Shown here: in pieces, positions 1 to 7,098 of the stretch
Layout of the letters: each line of letters starts with the position of its first letter
Numbering within the stretch: position 1 is the first letter of the stretch
From: an uncultured Eubacteriales bacterium
GTDB lineage: Bacteria; Bacillota; Clostridia; Lachnospirales; Lachnospiraceae
Assembly: GCA_900548855.1 (NCBI GenBank)
Contig: URMF01000013.1
Coordinates: 5,645-69,644 of the forward strand
Direction: 5' to 3'
DNA: 64,000 nucleotides
The notes under the pieces: generated by a model
What the model was told of the DNA's origin: nothing
Seen by the model: the letters and a program-made list of their open reading frames with translations, nothing else
The model's database searches: none
Translations under genes and position numbers: made by a program

Positions 1-147
1 CTCAATATTTTCTAAAGCGTCTTTATCACACTTTTCATTATCGCCAATAACAAGGCGCAATCTGGTTGCGCAGTGGGTTGCTGATATAATATTACCACTT
101 CCGCCAATCATATCCAATACCTTCAACGCTGATTTCCTATAATCCAT
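1..147 (-). CDS. PTS sugar transporter, EIIB N-terminus (partial)
   Basis: Only the first 49 codons are in the window; the gene runs off the left edge. The encoded start contains ATHCATRLRL at residues 22-31, the phospho-cysteine signature of the glucose/sucrose-family EIIB domain (PF00367). The full protein is therefore probably a membrane EIIBC permease that phosphorylates and imports a sugar, with the Cys in HCATR as the phosphoryl carrier; the sugar cannot be told from this fragment. The ATG at 147 is preceded at good spacing by AAGGAGG. The 11-bp target duplication of the MITE-like element begins only about 20 bp upstream of the ATG, so the native promoter region has been displaced or replaced. 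Confidence 0.8.
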   Translation of the reverse strand, partial: MDYRKSALKVLDMIGGSGNIISATHCATRLRLVIGDNEKCDKDALENIE

Positions 148-167
148 TCCTGCTCCTCCTTTCCCGC

Positions 168-178
168 ACAATAAATCT
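168..178. repeat. Left 11-bp target site duplication
   Basis: The sequence ACAATAAATCT is repeated exactly at 443-453, directly outside both ends of the inverted-repeat element. A duplication of this kind is the footprint of transposase-mediated insertion. Confidence 0.75.
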
Positions 179-442
179 TAGGTAATTGCGAAACTCTCTT
201 AACTTTACATTACAGTTGTGCAACATATACAACTCCATAAGCAGGTACTTTGGAGCCGTCGGTGCTTGCATGGCGTACTTTGGCATGTTATGCACCGCTA
301 CGAGCGACAAGTAGCGCAATGCCTGTATACTTGGCGAAACGAAGTTGAGCCTAGTAGAAAGGTATGCACAGCTGCGTGCCAGCGTTGGATTGTATATATT
401 GCACAACAAAGGAAAGAGAAAATCGAGTTTCGCAATTACCTA
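179..442. mobile_element. MITE-like non-autonomous element, 264 bp
   Basis: The ends are perfect 18-bp inverted repeats: TAGGTAATTGCGAAACTC at 179-196 and its reverse complement at 425-442. A second inner inverted-repeat pair (215-232 and 390-407, one mismatch) extends the terminal symmetry, and a 9-bp direct repeat GTACTTTGG occurs at 245 and 275. It is flanked by an 11-bp direct repeat. The short ORFs inside show no recognisable protein and no transposase, so the element would need a transposase in trans. An 11-bp duplication with about 18-bp ends resembles the IS4/IS231 group, but this family assignment is inference. It fills most of the 393-base gap between the PTS gene and rpmF. Confidence 0.75.
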
Positions 443-453
443 ACAATAAATCT
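443..453. repeat. Right 11-bp target site duplication
   Basis: Exact copy of the 11 bases at 168-178, directly outside the right inverted repeat. Confidence 0.75.
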
Positions 454-495
454 ACTAAATTATTATATACTCTGTATACTCTTTTATACATGAGA

Positions 496-527
496 AAAGA
501 CCTTCCCCATTGCCGGAAAAGGTCTTT
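496..527 (-). terminator. Terminator after rpmF
   Basis: Arms AAAGACCTT (496-504) and AAGGTCTTT (519-527) form a 9-bp hairpin just downstream of the rpmF stop. On the minus strand it is followed by a short T-rich stretch, so it is a modest intrinsic terminator. Nothing else was recognised between it and the mobile element. Confidence 0.65.
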
Positions 528-540
528 GTTCCTATCATTT

Positions 541-717
541 TTAAGCTTCGATGATTTCTTTTTTGTTGTAGCTTCCGCACTTCTTACAAACTCTGTGAGG
601 AACCATTAACTCTCCACACTTAGAACACTTTACTAAGGTTGGAGCGGTCATCTTCCAATTTGCTCTTCTCTTATCTCTTCTACCTTTTGAAGATTTATTC
701 TTTGGACAGATAGACAT
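541..717 (-). CDS. rpmF: 50S ribosomal protein L32
   Basis: The 58-aa product starts MSICPKNKSSKGRRDKRRAN and has the zinc-ribbon pairs CSKC and CKKC (residues 31-34 and 44-47), as in the zinc-binding form of L32. It is a structural protein of the large ribosomal subunit. A strong Shine-Dalgarno AAGGAGGTG precedes the ATG at 717. It lies 3 bp downstream of the DUF177/YceD gene, the same pairing seen in many bacteria, and is probably cotranscribed with it from the promoter at 1288-1316. Confidence 0.95.
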   Translation of the reverse strand: MSICPKNKSSKGRRDKRRANWKMTAPTLVKCSKCGELMVPHRVCKKCGSYNKKEIIEA

Positions 718-720
718 TAT

Positions 721-1257
721 TCACACCTCCTTAAATTGATTGAAGATATCACTAAAAACTGCCATTCTTGGATCTGGAACCGCCTGGTCACAATTACATG
801 TGCTCTTATTCAGATTGGTTCCACACACCTTACAAATCCCTTTACAATCTTCTTTACAAAGAACATTCATAGGAAGCTTGGTATATAACTCATCCAAAAC
901 GAGCATGTCTACATCCAGAGTACAGTCTTCAATATAACTTATTTCATCTGCTTCTGAAAGCTCATCTTCCGTATAAGCCTCTCTTTTTGCCATATTGATT
1001 GTCCGCTCAATATGTAAATCATATTCACAAACAACTTTTTCAAGGCATCTGCTGCAGACCCGTTCCACAGTTACCGCTATATCAAACTTTACAGCTACCG
1101 TATCCTTCTCCGGATGTCTGAGCTCTATATCAAAAGGCTCTTTACACCGAATCTTCAACGACTCTCCCTGAAAGGTTTCCTGTAACTCTTCTATCCGGGC
1201 ACTCACTGTTTTTTCCTGACCCACTGCAGACAAAATATCATATAAGTTTATTCTCAT
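721..1257 (-). CDS. YceD/DUF177 family rRNA accumulation protein
   Basis: This 178-aa protein belongs to the DUF177 (YceD) family, whose members are implicated in 23S rRNA/large-subunit accumulation. The C-terminal half has the family cysteines in CKEDCKGICKVCGTNLN, followed by a CNC pair; CSRC occurs mid-protein. The start chosen is the ATG at 1257 (MRINLYDIL), because AGGAGA lies 7 bp upstream; an in-frame ATG 16 codons further upstream lacks a ribosome-binding site. It directly precedes rpmF, the conserved neighbour of this family, and has a near-consensus promoter. Confidence 0.9.
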   Translation of the reverse strand: MRINLYDILSAVGQEKTVSARIEELQETFQGESLKIRCKEPFDIELRHPEKDTVAVKFDIAVTVERVCSRCLEKVVCEYDLHIERTINMAKREAYTEDELSEADEISYIEDCTLDVDMLVLDELYTKLPMNVLCKEDCKGICKVCGTNLNKSTCNCDQAVPDPRMAVFSDIFNQFKEV

Positions 1258-1287
1258 AGATTTATCTCCTAAACTCACACGTTGGTT

Positions 1288-1316
1288 ATTATACATAGTT
1301 TGCATATCTTTGTCAA
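1288..1316 (-). promoter_or_regulatory. Sigma-A promoter for DUF177-rpmF
   Basis: On the minus strand: -35 TTGACA (1311-1316), 17-bp spacer, -10 TATAAT (1288-1293). Both hexamers match consensus exactly and the site is 31 bp upstream of the chosen start. Confidence 0.8.
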
Positions 1317-1362
1317 TCTTTTTTTACGATTGTTATTATACAAAAAAGTATATATCATACCC

Positions 1363-2553
1363 CTATGAAACCAGTTCCACAGTCTCCCTTGCGATAGCAA
1401 GCTCCTCATTTGTAGGAATTACATATACCTCTGTTTGGGAATCCTCTGTAGAGATTCTAATTTCCTCTCCTCTGACTGCATTTGCCTGTTCATCCAGAGC
1501 CACTCCCAGATATCCCAGATACTCACATATCGCCTTGCGCATTTTTGAATTATTTTCACCGATTCCTGCTGTAAATGCAATCGCATCCACGCCATTCATT
1601 GCCGCAGCATAGGAACCAATATACTGTGCTGCACGATAAGCAAACATCTCCAGAGCAATCACCGCCCGCTCATTACCATCCATACCGGCGCTGTCCAAAT
1701 CCCGAAAATCACTGGAAACCCCAGAAATTCCTTCCATGCCAGACTTTTTATTCAGAATATCAATTGCTTCATCCAGGGAACACCCAGTCTTTGCCGCCAG
1801 AAACTGGATAACAGCTGGGTCAATGCTTCCACTTCTGGTTCCCATAATCAAACCATCCAGCGGTGTAAATCCCATACTGGTATCAAAGGATTTGCCGTCT
1901 TTAACCGCAGTGATGGAGGAACCGTTTCCTAAATGGCAGATAATAACCTTTGATTCCTGGTTCTCTTTTCCGATAATAGAAAGCAGTCTTTTTGAAACAA
2001 AGCTGTGAGAAGTTCCATGGAACCCATATTTCCGAATCTTATAATCGGTATAATATTCATATGGCAGACCGTATAGATATGCCTTCATTGGCATGGTCTG
2101 GTGAAATGCCGTATCAAATACAGCAACCATCGGTACATCCGGCATCAACGCTTTACATGCGAAAATACCAATCAAATTCGCGGGATTATGAAGCGGTGCC
2201 AAATCATTACATTCCTCGATTGCCTGAATGACTTCATCAGTTATAACAACCGAACCAGCAAATTTTTCACCACCGTGCACAACACGATGCCCTACTGCAT
2301 CAATAGCAGACAAATCCTTAATAACCCCGGATACGGAATCTGTCAATGCCTCCAGCACATAAGAAACTGCGCTCTTATGGTCCGGCATAGCTGCCTCTTT
2401 CACAAGATCTTCCTTGCCCGGAACCTTATGGGTCAGTCTACCATCAATTCCAATTCTCTCACATAATCCTTTTGCAATCACCTCTTCTGTATCAGAATCA
2501 ATCAGCTGATACTTTAGGGATGAACTACCGCAGTTTACTACAAATACATTCAT
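1363..2553 (-). CDS. ackA: Acetate kinase
   Basis: Acetate kinase converts acetyl phosphate and ADP to acetate and ATP in the final step of acetate fermentation. The 396-aa length is normal for the family. Visible motifs are VNCGSSSLKY (residues 6-15), GHRVVHGG (88-95) with the substrate-binding Arg, and GFHGTSH. All are intact, so the enzyme should be active. The usual partner pta is not adjacent here. The gene follows the diguanylate cyclase on the same strand with a 45-bp gap, and GGAGG precedes the ATG. I saw no strong terminator between it and the DUF177 promoter. Confidence 0.96.
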   Translation of the reverse strand: MNVFVVNCGSSSLKYQLIDSDTEEVIAKGLCERIGIDGRLTHKVPGKEDLVKEAAMPDHKSAVSYVLEALTDSVSGVIKDLSAIDAVGHRVVHGGEKFAGSVVITDEVIQAIEECNDLAPLHNPANLIGIFACKALMPDVPMVAVFDTAFHQTMPMKAYLYGLPYEYYTDYKIRKYGFHGTSHSFVSKRLLSIIGKENQESKVIICHLGNGSSITAVKDGKSFDTSMGFTPLDGLIMGTRSGSIDPAVIQFLAAKTGCSLDEAIDILNKKSGMEGISGVSSDFRDLDSAGMDGNERAVIALEMFAYRAAQYIGSYAAAMNGVDAIAFTAGIGENNSKMRKAICEYLGYLGVALDEQANAVRGEEIRISTEDSQTEVYVIPTNEELAIARETVELVS

Positions 2554-2598
2554 TTTCTGTCCTCCATATTATCTTATAATTGTCACCTATTTATATAC

Positions 2599-4293
2599 CT
2601 ATTCTCTGTGAATACTTCCATCATCCACATTAATCTGATGCCTTCCATGCTCCTTTGCATAATACATACACCAGTCTGCCCGCTTCAACAAATCCTCCGG
2701 GTCCGTACATACTTCGGGATAAGCGGTCACTCCCACACTAACACTCATATGAATCTCATATTCATTATACTGAACCACCTGCCTGCAAAGAGCCTCAAAC
2801 AGCTCCTCTATAACTGGCTGTGCAATCTCTAACTTTTTCCCTGGAAGAACTGCCACAAATTCTTCGCCTCCGTACCGACAAACAAAGCCATCATATTGCT
2901 CGATACATGTTTCTGTAACAGATGCAATCCGCTTTATCACCTCATCACCTGCAAGATGCCCATAGGTATCATTTACGCTTTTAAATTTATCTATATCCAA
3001 TAATGCAACACTCATACACCCATTCTCTGCCTGCATCTGTGCTACTGCCTCTTTAAACAGCTGGGTAAAGTAAATACGGTTATTAATTCCTGTAAGCCCA
3101 TCTTTTCTCGCCATCTGCTGCATCCCATTATAAATTTTCGCATTACTGATTGCAATATCATACTGCGCAATAATTGCATCATAAAATGACATATTGCTAA
3201 GAAATAAATCCTCTCTGCTGTCGCCAATCATAAACAATCCATAGGTATCATTATCCAATCCTAAAACCTTAAGATAAACTGAATTGATATTCACCTCTTT
3301 TAAAAAAGGAAAGATTTCTTTGATATTTTCATGAAATACGGCTTCCATTTCCTTTCTCGCTGTCATATCAACATATAATCCCGCCATATTCTCCTTGATT
3401 TTACTTTGTAAAAGTCCGATATCCGTCCGGATAACATAATTTGCATATTTATTTAAATACACATTTTCCCTAATATAAACCGCACAAAAGCCCAATTTTT
3501 TAACCTGCATTATGGCATCTATAATCTGGTTTGATATCTTGGATACATCAAATGACATTGCAATATAATGTAAAATTTCTGCCTGCGCAATCATTTCCTG
3601 GTTCGCCATCTTAATCTGTCTGTTGGCATTCTGCAAATCAATCTTTTGAATCGTCAGCTCATCATTTGTATTTTTAAGCTTTTCCTGCATTTGAAGAATT
3701 CTTTCATTCTGTTCTGCAATACTGTCCAGTTCATGGCGCTGGTTAAATATCATGCTATCTATATTATCCATATAATTTACAAACGCCAATGTTTCAAAAA
3801 ACAACACTAGAAACAGAATTATGATATCAAAAAACAAAAACAGCCACTGGTTACTGGAGGAAACAGAAATTTTTCCGATAAGAATTACTAGAATTGGCAT
3901 TCCTATAGAAATCATATATATGGTCAGACTTTCCTTATCCATAACTCTCATTGTAAGGAAAAAATCTATCAAAAACATTATAATCAATGCAATCACAGAA
4001 ATATCAGAAAAATCATTGCCCTGAATAAAGCACAGCATTATAATCGCCAGAACGCATTGAATATACCGGATATACCGTAGAATAAAAATTCTCTTAAAAT
4101 AACTAAAATGGTAAAACACTTCTTCCAAAACCGCACACAGTACCAAAAATCCCAGAATATACATAGTGTTCTCACGTTGCACACTCCTATCCAGAATCTG
4201 TAATAATAATCTTGATAAAAAAAAGACTATATATACCAGACGGTGCATCAATATTCCCTTTTTTTGTAGTTCAATAAGCGATTTGGTATCCAT
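2599..4293 (-). CDS. Membrane diguanylate cyclase (GGDEF)
   Basis: This 564-aa protein has several N-terminal membrane segments (about residues 15-175), a coiled-coil stretch (about 180-240), a GAF-like sensory region and a C-terminal GGDEF domain with CRYGGEEF. It should make cyclic di-GMP from two GTP in response to an unknown signal. The inhibitory-site RxxD motif expected upstream of GGEEF is absent (Gln and Gly at the Arg and Asp positions), so product feedback may be weak. The ATG at 4293 has GGAAGGA upstream and overlaps the end of the FtsA-like gene region by close spacing (3 bp), suggesting cotranscription. Confidence 0.9.
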   Translation of the reverse strand: MDTKSLIELQKKGILMHRLVYIVFFLSRLLLQILDRSVQRENTMYILGFLVLCAVLEEVFYHFSYFKRIFILRYIRYIQCVLAIIMLCFIQGNDFSDISVIALIIMFLIDFFLTMRVMDKESLTIYMISIGMPILVILIGKISVSSSNQWLFLFFDIIILFLVLFFETLAFVNYMDNIDSMIFNQRHELDSIAEQNERILQMQEKLKNTNDELTIQKIDLQNANRQIKMANQEMIAQAEILHYIAMSFDVSKISNQIIDAIMQVKKLGFCAVYIRENVYLNKYANYVIRTDIGLLQSKIKENMAGLYVDMTARKEMEAVFHENIKEIFPFLKEVNINSVYLKVLGLDNDTYGLFMIGDSREDLFLSNMSFYDAIIAQYDIAISNAKIYNGMQQMARKDGLTGINNRIYFTQLFKEAVAQMQAENGCMSVALLDIDKFKSVNDTYGHLAGDEVIKRIASVTETCIEQYDGFVCRYGGEEFVAVLPGKKLEIAQPVIEELFEALCRQVVQYNEYEIHMSVSVGVTAYPEVCTDPEDLLKRADWCMYYAKEHGRHQINVDDGSIHRE

Positions 4294-4296
4294 TCA

Positions 4297-6393
4297 TTAT
4301 TCCTTCCAATATAATTCAACCACGGCTCCGTTATGAAGCGGGCTGAAATGCTTCGCCGGCTGCCCGTCAATTTTCTGTACAAGGATTGTTCCCTTTACTG
4401 TCTTCAAATCAAAGTCATATTTATCAAAAATATCCACAAATACATAGCTGGATTTCCCAGTCAATGTAACGGGTTCCCCATTTACCACCACATTCATCCG
4501 GATGGCTTCTTCATTCTTTTCCCTCTCTTCAACCCATTGATTAACCAAATCATTCTGGTCAGGGTTGTCATCACTTTGCCTTTCTTCCACAACAGGTTCC
4601 TTTTCCTCTGTCACAAAATGTTCTGTTTTGTATATCTCCTCCTTGTCAATCCACGCCACATTAAAATTTTCATATATTTTGGTATCCGCACCAGCTCTTG
4701 CACCATTCACAAATACCTCATGAGGTGTTTCAATGTCCATAAACTGCATCAGCTGGCTGAGTGTATAATAATTGAGTACTTCTATCTCATCCCCATCATT
4801 AATATGATAAAACTCAGATTCTAACCGGCCATTGACACTGGCATATTTCGGACAATTTACCACAACCTCATTGACAATAAAGGAAATGGTAGATGTTACA
4901 TTCGTTACTTCATTCAAAACAGCAGCAGCATCCTCTCCCTTTGTAGATTCTATTATCTTAATCTGGTCACCCGCTTTAACTGCATGATTCATTCCAGCCT
5001 CTTTACCATTTAATAAAATGGCCGCCGCTTCACCGGCACTGCCCCGGATAAACTTCTTCTTTCCATTTAATGTATAATTCAAGTCTGCCCCGCGTTTTGG
5101 AAATATCGAATCATTGGATAAACCATATGCCAGTGCAGCATCAAAAACGGTCAGCTTGTCATTATCATATAGCTTTACCCGCTCATCATTTACCAGCAGA
5201 TAGACAAACCGGTTCTTCTGGTCATAAAAATTCAAACAGATACCGATTGGTGTTACCAACAGCGGATCCTTTTTCACACCTTCAACAAAAATATTTACAA
5301 AGCCCAGTACCTCCTCACCCCGGAGTGCAACCCTTTCCGGTGGCAGATTCAAATGTCCCGCAAGCTTTTCGGTAAATCCTGGAAGCTTACCACCACCGCC
5401 TACTATAAAAGCAGCAGATACCGGCTTATCCCCATTCAGTTCCACAATTTTTGCCGCAATCTGACTGGTAATATCATCTATAATGGTATCTAATTTGTCG
5501 TATACCTCCTGGGGAGTAATCTTATGGCTGATTCCCATAATATCCTTATAGGTAAGACTCTTTTTTCTTGAGCCAATCATCTTAATCTTTTCTGCCGTGG
5601 CAAAATCTACCAGATATTCCTTAACCAGCGTTTCACTGAGCTCATCCCCCGCTTTGGGAAGCATTCCATAACCGATAATACTTCCATCCCTGGTTATACA
5701 GATATCCGATGTACCCGCTCCCACATCAACCAGCGCAATATTCAATAGCCGATAGTTCTCCGGAATGGCAACCTGAATTGCCGCAATTGGCTCCAAAGTC
5801 ATATTTGAAATTTCAAGATTTGCCTGGGAAACTGCGGCATACAAGCCATCAACTACCTCCTCCGGCAGAAATGTTGCCAGAACATCTGCGGCTATATTAT
5901 GTGCCTTATGCCCCTCTAAATTCCCAATTTCAAAATTATTCAGGTAATATTTGATTACCGTATACCCCACACAGAAAAACTTCACCTCCGTATCATTTTC
6001 CTGTATCATCTGTTCATGTGCCTTTTCAACTCCTAACATTTCTAAGGAATGAATATATTCCTGATTCACGACCGTAGTATCCGGAAATTCGTAATCCCCT
6101 CTGCCAACCGCAGTTTTTAAGACACGTCCAGCGGCAGCAATACAGACCTCCTTCAGTTTTCTTCCTGACAATTGCTGTTCCAGATTCTCCTTAACATAAA
6201 GAATCTCATCTCCAACCTTGTTAATATCATGAATCTGCCCATCCAGCATCGCTCTGGTATCATGAAATTTAACACACTGCGCCACAATATTAAATTGATT
6301 TCCCTCTTTATATCCTACTGTACCAACAATACTTCTGGTTCCGATATCAAGCCCAAATACAAGTGGTTCTGGATATTTTGTCACTGCTGTCAT
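4297..6393 (-). CDS. FtsA-like actin-fold ATPase with long C-terminal extension
   Basis: The N-terminal half (about residues 1-370) is an actin/FtsA-type ATPase: GLDIGTRSIVG is the phosphate-1 motif, VDVGAGTSDICI phosphate-2 and VGGGGKLPGF the adenosine motif. FtsA-family proteins polymerise and tether division proteins to the membrane. At about 698 aa this one is far longer than FtsA (about 420 aa); the extra C-terminal 300 residues look like repeated small beta-rich domains (for example around GKKKFIRGSAGE and NGARAGADTKIY) and end without an obvious amphipathic membrane helix. I take the start at 6393 (MTAVTKY) with GGGGAG just upstream; an ATG 4 codons earlier is possible. Neighbours are coaE and a GGDEF protein. 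Confidence 0.75.
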   Translation of the reverse strand: MTAVTKYPEPLVFGLDIGTRSIVGTVGYKEGNQFNIVAQCVKFHDTRAMLDGQIHDINKVGDEILYVKENLEQQLSGRKLKEVCIAAAGRVLKTAVGRGDYEFPDTTVVNQEYIHSLEMLGVEKAHEQMIQENDTEVKFFCVGYTVIKYYLNNFEIGNLEGHKAHNIAADVLATFLPEEVVDGLYAAVSQANLEISNMTLEPIAAIQVAIPENYRLLNIALVDVGAGTSDICITRDGSIIGYGMLPKAGDELSETLVKEYLVDFATAEKIKMIGSRKKSLTYKDIMGISHKITPQEVYDKLDTIIDDITSQIAAKIVELNGDKPVSAAFIVGGGGKLPGFTEKLAGHLNLPPERVALRGEEVLGFVNIFVEGVKKDPLLVTPIGICLNFYDQKNRFVYLLVNDERVKLYDNDKLTVFDAALAYGLSNDSIFPKRGADLNYTLNGKKKFIRGSAGEAAAILLNGKEAGMNHAVKAGDQIKIIESTKGEDAAAVLNEVTNVTSTISFIVNEVVVNCPKYASVNGRLESEFYHINDGDEIEVLNYYTLSQLMQFMDIETPHEVFVNGARAGADTKIYENFNVAWIDKEEIYKTEHFVTEEKEPVVEERQSDDNPDQNDLVNQWVEEREKNEEAIRMNVVVNGEPVTLTGKSSYVFVDIFDKYDFDLKTVKGTILVQKIDGQPAKHFSPLHNGAVVELYWKE

Positions 6394-6488
6394 ATAACTC
6401 CCCATTAATCATCTGATAGAGGTCTTGCACACCCTCCACAAGTCATTTCAAAAGCTACATATAGATATATATTACCACATTATCTTGT

Positions 6489-7076
6489 TTAAGACAATAA
6501 TTCCTTTACTATATTTATGGTATGCTCAAAACTGCCTCCATTGTCAACCACATAATCACAATTCATACGATAATAGTCATCAGAAGATTGATTTCCTATT
6601 ACATGCTCCCATTTTTCCCTGCTGCCGCCCCGCCCGGCAATCAGCCTTTTAATCCGTTCTTCTCTCTCTACATAAATGTACCACAATTCATCGCAGATTG
6701 TCTTATAGCCGTCTTCAATTAAAAGAGCTGCTTCAATTACATAATATTCGACATTTCCCTCTTTTTTCTTTGTTTCCATGTCCTGTAAAATATACTGTTT
6801 CACCGCCGGATGGACAACTTCGTTCAGCTTCCTTAATGAATCTGCATCCTTAAAAACAATTGCCCCAAGCCTGTTCCTGTCAATTGTACCATCTATGTTT
6901 AAGATATCTGTGCCAAAAATATCTGTAATCCGATGATACACTGCTTCTCCCGGCAGCATCAATTCATGTGCCAGCTTGTCGGCTTCCACAATATAAGCAT
7001 GATATTCCTGTTTTAAAAGATTAAGAACCGTACTTTTTCCGGTTCCAATCCCACCGGTAATTCCAATAATTTTCAT
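6489..7076 (-). CDS. coaE: Dephospho-CoA kinase
   Basis: CoaE phosphorylates dephospho-CoA, the last step of coenzyme A synthesis. The P-loop GGIGTGKS is at residues 8-15, and the 195-aa length fits the family. Homologues begin MKIIGxTGGIG, so I use the ATG at 7076; AGGAGG lies 18 bp upstream, which is far. An in-frame ATG at 7112, overlapping the end of polA by 14 bp, would fit tight coupling. polA-coaE adjacency is common in Firmicutes. Confidence 0.93.
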   Translation of the reverse strand: MKIIGITGGIGTGKSTVLNLLKQEYHAYIVEADKLAHELMLPGEAVYHRITDIFGTDILNIDGTIDRNRLGAIVFKDADSLRKLNEVVHPAVKQYILQDMETKKKEGNVEYYVIEAALLIEDGYKTICDELWYIYVEREERIKRLIAGRGGSREKWEHVIGNQSSDDYYRMNCDYVVDNGGSFEHTINIVKELLS

Positions 7077-7098
7077 GTGATTTTCTTTTGTAATCCTC

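Noticed and set aside
137..609. Three short overlapping ORFs around 137-609
   Set aside because: They lie inside the inverted-repeat element or antisense to rpmF, lack ribosome-binding sites and show no protein family features.
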